DNA from: Synergistaceae bacterium
Lineage (GTDB): Bacteria; Synergistota; Synergistia; Synergistales; Aminobacteriaceae
Length of the DNA stretch: 10,888 nucleotides
Direction of reading: 5' to 3'
Assembly (NCBI GenBank): GCA_017427625.1
Contig: JAFRSL010000084.1
Location: 1-10,888 of the forward strand
Within the stretch, counting starts at the first letter, position 1, and each line of letters begins with the position of its first letter. Positions 7,831 to 10,888 of this stretch are shown here, piece by piece. The translations under genes and the position numbers were made by a program. A model generated the notes under the pieces. It did no database searches, was not told where the DNA came from, and was given only the letters and a program-made list of their open reading frames with translations.

Positions 7831-7836
7831 TATAAT
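7831..7836 (+). promoter_or_regulatory. -10 element (TATAAT) upstream of the phosphatase gene
   Basis: A perfect TATAAT sits in the 113-bp gap after wecB. The hexamer 17 bp upstream is TACTGG, a weak -35. It suggests that the phosphatase-PQ-loop-EamA group is transcribed separately from the wec operon. Confidence 0.45.
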
Positions 7837-7882
7837 GCAGAGATAATATTTAAGGAAGTGAAAGAACATCCGTATTCTATTT

Positions 7883-8326
7883 GTGTGTCACGGAAATATT
7901 TGCCGCTCGCCAATGGCAGAGTTCATAATGAAGTACCTGGTCAAACAGGCAGGAATCTCAGAACAGTTCACTATCTCCTCAGCGGCCACTACAACAGAGG
8001 AACTAGGGAATGACATTTATCCGAACGCGAAGGCTGAATTGAAACAGCGCGGTATTCCATTCGAGAAACGTCGAGCGCGTCAAATCCGAAGCGATGAGTA
8101 TAATGATTGGGACTTGATCATTGCTATGGACAAAGAGAACCTAGCAGATATTGAGTATTTCTTTGGGCCTGATCTGGAGCATAAAGTCCGGCTCCTTATG
8201 TCATTTGCCGGTGAAGAGAAGTCAGTGTCTGACCCTTGGTACACAAGAAACTTCACTAAAGCCTATGACGATATTTACAGAGGCTGTGAAGGGCTGTTAA
8301 GGAGTCTGCTGGATGAAAGGGAGTAA
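7883..8326 (+). CDS. Low-molecular-weight protein-tyrosine phosphatase, 5' end abnormal
   Basis: The P-loop CHGNICRSPMAEF (Cx5R-S, with nucleophile Cys and Arg) and the general-acid loop SDPWYT (Asp117 counted from the GTG at 7883) identify this as an LMW-PTP/arsenate-reductase-fold enzyme, otherwise full length. The only standard start in frame is GTG 7883, which makes the nucleophile Cys residue 2 and removes the first beta strand. That strand is nevertheless encoded: the frame is open back to 7862 and reads KNIRILFVCHGN, as in intact family members, but has no ATG/GTG/TTG. A GTG at 7858, just after AAGGA, would give the expected beginning if one base near 7864 were removed. So either the 5' end carries a +1 insertion, an ATC/ATT start is used, or the sequence is in error. 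LMW-PTPs often sit beside polysaccharide loci (Wzb type) or the rpiB-upp cluster (YwlE type); both contexts fit here. Confidence 0.8.
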   Translation: MCHGNICRSPMAEFIMKYLVKQAGISEQFTISSAATTTEELGNDIYPNAKAELKQRGIPFEKRRARQIRSDEYNDWDLIIAMDKENLADIEYFFGPDLEHKVRLLMSFAGEEKSVSDPWYTRNFTKAYDDIYRGCEGLLRSLLDERE

Positions 8327-8330
8327 GAAT

Positions 8331-8606
8331 ATGGTAAAAATTCTTGAAACAATAATGCTAATATGTTTCGGAGCGGCGTGGCCTTTTTCAATCGTCAAGT
8401 CATGGAAGGCAAGGACAGCTCAAGGTAAGAGCATCGGCTTTTTGCTTGTGATTTTGACAGGGTATGTTGCTGGAATAGCGAAAGTAATTCTCAGCGACGG
8501 ACTCGGTGGCTTTCTCTTGATTCCGTACTCGATTAATTTTGCTATGGTCGCTTTCGACGTCTGCCTGTATTTCCGAAACGCAAGGTATGACAAAGAAAAG
8601 GTATAG
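8331..8606 (+). CDS. Small PQ-loop/SemiSWEET-like membrane protein
   Basis: 91 residues with three predicted membrane helices (about 5-22, 36-54, 60-82). The motif WPFSIVKSWKARTAQGKS at 17-34 resembles the PQ-loop signature (PQ..KS.K...T.G.S) with Phe in place of Gln, and the length fits half-transporters of the SemiSWEET/PQ-loop class, which dimerise to move small sugars or other solutes. That assignment is tentative. ATG 8331 has GGGAG 7 nt upstream. An alternative ATG at 8313 (97 residues) also has AAGGAG 8 nt upstream and would overlap the phosphatase gene by 14 nt; either way the two are translationally close. Confidence 0.7.
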   Translation: MVKILETIMLICFGAAWPFSIVKSWKARTAQGKSIGFLLVILTGYVAGIAKVILSDGLGGFLLIPYSINFAMVAFDVCLYFRNARYDKEKV

Positions 8607-8609
8607 AAG

Positions 8610-9017
8610 ATGTGGCTATACTTCGCCTTAGGTTCAGCATTCTTTGCGGCACTAACTTCAATTCTCGCCAAGATAGGCATTGAAGGTGTGAACTCTAACC
8701 TTGCAACGGCGATACGCACAACAGTCGTTCTGCTTATGGCATGGGGAATTGTGTTTCTCACACATAACTTCAAACTTACTTCTATCAGCAGTAAAAGCTG
8801 GTTATTCTTGATTCTCTCCGGTCTAGCTACAGGTGCCTCGTGGCTCTGTTATTATCGGGCATTGCAATTAGGTGATGCGTCAAAAGTTGTGCCAATCGAT
8901 AAGCTCTCAGTTGTGATAACGCTGATGCTAGCTTGGGTATTTCTTCATGAGGAGTTCAGCTTGAAATCGTTCATAGGGTGTGTGCTTATAGGGGTTGGGA
9001 CACTATTGTTGCTCTGA
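8610..9017 (+). CDS. EamA/DMT-family half-size transporter
   Basis: 135 residues with about five hydrophobic segments and one EamA repeat: an N-terminal helix LYFALGSAFFAALTSILAKIG, then ASWLCYYRALQLGDASKVVPI and a final helix after FLHEEFS. This is the usual size for single-repeat members of the drug/metabolite transporter superfamily (COG2510-like), which work as dimers in the cytoplasmic membrane; the substrate is unknown. It starts 3 nt after the stop of the PQ-loop-like gene, with AAAAGG as a modest ribosome binding site, so it is the last gene of the three-gene group. No terminator is visible after it. Confidence 0.85.
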   Translation: MWLYFALGSAFFAALTSILAKIGIEGVNSNLATAIRTTVVLLMAWGIVFLTHNFKLTSISSKSWLFLILSGLATGASWLCYYRALQLGDASKVVPIDKLSVVITLMLAWVFLHEEFSLKSFIGCVLIGVGTLLLL

Positions 9018-9123
9018 AAATAGTCCGTTGGTAAAATTAAGAAAACAATCTTTACTTTAAGGAGGCAGAGCTAGATAGCAAAAAAGTATAAAATCGTGAT
9101 ATAAAGTGTTACGGAAAGCATAC

Positions 9124-9152
9124 TTGACAAAATCAATAAGGAGGAATAACCT
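9124..9152 (+). promoter_or_regulatory. Sigma-70 promoter candidate before the structured region
   Basis: A perfect TTGACA (9124-9129) is followed 17 bp later by TAACCT (9147-9152), a poor -10. Transcription would start near 9159-9160, which is where the hairpin-rich stretch begins. An AAGGAGG (9138-9144) within the spacer has no correctly spaced start codon. Confidence 0.35.
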
Positions 9153-9159
9153 GCTACGT

Positions 9160-9350
9160 AATGTCAGAGTGCTGGACAGGTAACATCAATCCGTGGAAAC
9201 GCGGCATTAGCGATAGCGGGCCGGATGGCCTACCTCCGGCTAGGGGGGAAGTTAAAGCCTCTGGACTGCCATACAAACTCAAGTAGGCTCGCCGAAAGAG
9301 GGCAGGAAATGTCGCAGAAATGCGGAAAGAACGAGGAAAACTCGAAAGAG
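9160..9350 (+). ncRNA. Candidate structured RNA of unknown family upstream of crcB
   Basis: About 190 nt without a convincing gene but with serial, GC-rich local hairpins, several capped by GAAA. They are CCGTG-GAAA-CGCGG (9191-9204, one wobble), GCCGGA/TCCGGC around a 9-nt loop (9220-9240), AGGGG/CCTCT (9242-9262, one wobble), CTGCC/GGCAG (9266-9270 with 9301-9305) enclosing CTC/GAG (9288-9300), CGCA-GAAA-TGCG (9313-9324), and CGAG-GAAAA-CTCG (9332-9344). The last is mutually exclusive with CTC-GAAA-GAG (9341-9350), a possible switch. Surrounding DNA is AT-rich, so the stem density stands out. It matches no riboswitch, tmRNA, SRP, RNase P or group II domain V consensus I know. It could be a regulatory leader, an independent RNA, or the remains of a mobile-element RNA. 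Confidence 0.4.
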
Positions 9351-9397
9351 TGTACACAGCACAATATTACACTTTTTACGTAGCAGATATACAGGAA

Positions 9398-9775
9398 ATG
9401 CACTTTTTGTTTGTAGCACTAGGCGGAGCGATGGGGGCAGTGGGAAGATACGCAATTAGCCTTATTCCAATAAAGACGGTATTTCATGCTCCGGCATTTC
9501 CAGTTCTAACATTGATAACGAACATTATGGGTTCAATCCTAATAGGAATTATTATAGGAATGACTGATAATAGAACATCTCAAAACTGGATTTTGTTCTG
9601 GAAGACAGGGGTATGTGGCGGTTTCACAACGTTTTCGACATTTTCATTAGAGGCATATGAGTTGTTTGAGAATAAGTCCTACGTACCATGCGGCATTTAT
9701 ATTGTATTGAGCGTTGCTTGCTGTCTATTTGGAGTATATTGTGGACGAAAAATAGCTATCTTGCTGCACGGATAA
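9398..9775 (+). CDS. crcB: CrcB/Fluc fluoride ion channel
   Basis: 125 residues and four membrane helices, the normal size of the dual-topology Fluc channel that exports fluoride across the cytoplasmic membrane as a dimer. Diagnostic motifs are ALGGAMGAVGRY with Arg17, TLITNIMGS with Asn42, and GVCGGFTTFSTFS (71-83) carrying the phenylalanine box (Phe76, Phe79, Phe82). The frame is open upstream to an ATG at 9320, but residues before MHFLFVALGG are not family-like. AGGAA directly abuts the ATG at 9398, too close for a normal ribosome binding site; it is 9 nt from an in-frame TTG at 9407, which may be the real start. No fluoride riboswitch is visible upstream. The gene is more AT-rich than the genes left of 7770, suggesting acquisition. 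Confidence 0.9.
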   Translation: MHFLFVALGGAMGAVGRYAISLIPIKTVFHAPAFPVLTLITNIMGSILIGIIIGMTDNRTSQNWILFWKTGVCGGFTTFSTFSLEAYELFENKSYVPCGIYIVLSVACCLFGVYCGRKIAILLHG

Positions 9776-9911
9776 AGTGTCTGCCGCTTCAGATGAGGTA
9801 AATAGTTTGGTGTGTTAGAACTTAGGTAAAATAGAGAAAGGCACATTTATAGACGTCATTGAGAGTTCACATGAGCCTCTTGACAAGCCGGTTGAAAAGC
9901 CTATAACCCTT
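9776..9911. other. Intergenic, no gene seen
   Basis: No start codon with a ribosome binding site, no clear terminator for crcB and no repeat was found here. A stretch of about 50 codons free of stops on the + strand (from about 9825) lacks a start and overlaps the XRE remnant antisense, so it is not called. Confidence 0.5.
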
Positions 9912-10034
9912 CTAAATAATTTCACCAGGAGCAACATTGAGAATTTTGGCGAGTTCAATTATTCTTGTGCTTGTTGGATAAGTCTCTTCGGCTTCCCAGC
10001 GTCTGAATGTGGCGATCGAAACCTCTAGTTCTTT
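9912..10034 (-). pseudogene. Remnant of an XRE-family (Cro/C1-type) helix-turn-helix regulator
   Basis: Forty codons on the minus strand read KELEVSIATFRRWEAEE then TYPTSTRIIELAKILNVAP and GEII before a stop. This is the recognition-helix half of an HTH_3 domain: the VSIATFRRWEAEE turn and helix, a short linker, then the IIELAKILNV helix. A TAG (10035-10037) precedes it in frame, and the expected first two helices are absent or scrambled; a neighbouring frame reads QRIRFLPLERTR, which resembles the missing N-terminal helix, so a deletion plus frameshift is likely. It is not expected to make a working repressor. Confidence 0.65.
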
Positions 10035-10074
10035 CTAAAGGAAGAAAACGTATTCGCTGAATATGAAAAATATA

Positions 10075-10102
10075 AAACTCCCCAAATTAGACTGGGGAGT
10101 TT
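10075..10102 (-). terminator. Strong intrinsic terminator of the amidohydrolase gene
   Basis: AAACTCCCC (10075-10083) and GGGGAGTTT (10094-10102) form a perfect 9-bp stem with a 10-nt loop. Read on the minus strand it is followed by TATATTTTTC, a T-rich tail. It lies 9 bp past the stop of the minus-strand gene. Confidence 0.85.
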
Positions 10103-10110
10103 GGTTATTC

Positions 10111-10888
10111 TTAGTACCAGAAATCTGTTCGGCAATACTGTATTTCGCCATCTATGAGCGTCATTTGCGGAACGAGCAGAACGCCCCCAACAAGCTCATC
10201 ATCTTTGAAGTCCTTATGCACAATCTTAACCTGCTTTGACTTCACGATTGTTATGTTGGCAAAAGCTCCGACTTTCAGAGTGCCGATTTTGCCCTCAAGT
10301 CCCATTATCTTCGCAGGAGTTGCCGTAACGCACCTGATAATGTCGTTCAAACTCATGCCCAGAGTTACATACTTTGAGAGCAACGTTGGAAGGTTCTTGC
10401 AGTATGGCGGCATATTGAACTTGTCAACAGTTAAATCCGTGCTGATAATATCTGGCTTAAACCCTGCCGCTAGTGCTTTTTCGGCAGTCCGAACACCGAA
10501 GTTGCCCTTGCCATTTGCTGAGTCAAAAAGGACTCCGCGCTTTCTCGCTTCAATGATACCTGCGTCTATGCTGCCGTCTTCAAGAACGATCGTGTTTCCA
10601 GCACCCTGAAAGCAATGACAGAATATATCTCCAGCTCTCAATGCGCTGGCAAGTTCTCCGGCACTCATCGGCGAGTTCGTAGTGTGAACACAGACACGCA
10701 AATGACGGCCAATTTTTTCTCCGATTGCGTTCGCAGTATCTACAACGGCTTTCAGATAATCCATGCCCTTGTCATCGGGTACAACGCCACGTGAGATTCT
10801 GACTTTGAAGCCCAGCAAATCGTCAGTGTGTTTTTCGACAATCTGCTCGATTTTATCGAAGTTGTACAGCTTCGGATTGAAGTCCTCA
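10111..10888 (-). CDS. Dihydroorotase-like amidohydrolase, EF_0837/COG3964 type (5' partial)
   Basis: The frame is open to the right edge, so the start lies beyond the window; the TTG at 10818 is internal. About 258 C-terminal residues are visible. GFKVRIS carries the lysine expected to be carboxylated and bridge two metals; VCVHTTNSPMS and DIFCHCFQG supply the metal-binding histidines, and DIISTDLT supplies the catalytic aspartate of the amidohydrolase TIM barrel. The segment KYVTLGMSLNDIIRCVTATPAKIMG and the closing beta-sandwich strands (GTLKVGAFANITIV) match the deacetylase/dihydroorotase-like branch (COG3964). Family members hydrolyse amide or acetyl groups on small cytosolic substrates; the exact substrate is not evident. 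The stop is TAA, followed by a strong terminator. Neighbours upstream are outside the window. Confidence 0.88.
   Translation of the reverse strand, partial: EDFNPKLYNFDKIEQIVEKHTDDLLGFKVRISRGVVPDDKGMDYLKAVVDTANAIGEKIGRHLRVCVHTTNSPMSAGELASALRAGDIFCHCFQGAGNTIVLEDGSIDAGIIEARKRGVLFDSANGKGNFGVRTAEKALAAGFKPDIISTDLTVDKFNMPPYCKNLPTLLSKYVTLGMSLNDIIRCVTATPAKIMGLEGKIGTLKVGAFANITIVKSKQVKIVHKDFKDDELVGGVLLVPQMTLIDGEIQYCRTDFWY

Noticed and set aside
9217..9262. Resemblance of GGGCCGG, ATGG and CCGGCT to an HDV-type ribozyme core
   Set aside because: Only 9 nt separate the would-be P1 strands, leaving no room for P2/P3, so the nested double pseudoknot cannot form.
9161..9286. A 41-codon open frame (ATG 9161 to TAG 9284-9286) inside the structured region
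   Set aside because: The AAGGAGG upstream is 16 nt from the ATG, too far, the peptide resembles nothing known to me, and the codons fall within strong hairpins; better explained as RNA structure.
9018..9397. Fluoride (crcB-motif) riboswitch, expected before crcB
   Set aside because: No GATG/CTGATG core with the matching pseudoknot segments could be found by eye on the + strand.
9825..10025. Stop-free + strand stretch reading GKIEKGTFIDVIESSHEPLD and onward
   Set aside because: No start codon or ribosome binding site, no recognised family, and it runs antisense to the recognisable XRE remnant.
10154..10609. Long + strand open frame opposite the amidohydrolase gene
   Set aside because: Shadow of a strongly supported minus-strand enzyme; its peptide has no family features.
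1..10888. CRISPR array, complete insertion sequence, tRNA or rRNA
   Set aside because: Looked for on both strands; no regularly spaced repeats, transposase, terminal inverted repeats or tRNA cloverleaf signatures were seen.

Overview
This 10.9 kb window is ordinary bacterial chromosome: densely packed short operons on both strands, canonical AGGAG-type ribosome binding sites, and TAG, TAA and TGA all used as real stops. Domain content, the RpiB-Upp-WecA-WecB order and the style of the proteins suggest an anaerobic gut- or rumen-type bacterium, most likely in or near Synergistota, with Clostridia-like anaerobes as the alternative. No rRNA or tRNA is present to settle this.

Layout. Positions 1-824: the 3' part of an extracytoplasmic amino-acid-type solute-binding protein gene, entering from the left edge and closed by a hairpin terminator that also serves the opposing gene. 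870-1424 (-): a DJ-1/PfpI-family protein. It is divergent from 1550-2716 (+), a bacterial TMEM43-family membrane protein, and the gap between them carries a 9-bp direct repeat spaced exactly 20 bp apart. 2764-3222 (-): a small coiled-coil, single-TM protein, divergent from 3281-4630 (+), a MATE-type efflux protein. 4675-7769 (+): a compact operon in which ribose-5-phosphate isomerase B and uracil phosphoribosyltransferase are fused into one protein, followed by wecA (interrupted by an in-frame amber codon) and wecB, which overlaps wecA by ATGA. Together wecA and wecB would start and supply an undecaprenyl-phosphate-linked surface polysaccharide. The fusion links ribose-5-phosphate supply to PRPP-dependent uracil salvage, with PRPP synthetase acting in between.

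7780-10070 looks different. By eye it is more AT-rich and looser, and it holds several imperfect genes: a low-molecular-weight tyrosine phosphatase with a damaged or non-standard 5' end, a small PQ-loop-like membrane protein, a half-size EamA transporter, a roughly 190-nt stretch with serial GAAA-capped hairpins that I cannot assign to a known RNA family, a CrcB/Fluc fluoride channel, and the remnant of an XRE-type repressor gene. This reads as an accessory or decaying insertion region. From 10075 to the right edge (-), a strong terminator and the 3' part of a dihydroorotase-like amidohydrolase (EF_0837/COG3964 type) resume the denser style.

Most noteworthy: the unexplained structured RNA candidate upstream of crcB, the rpiB-upp fusion with an abrupt lysine-codon switch inside it, the amber codon in an otherwise intact wecA, and the 5' lesion in the phosphatase gene. 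No CRISPR array, complete insertion sequence or phage gene was found.
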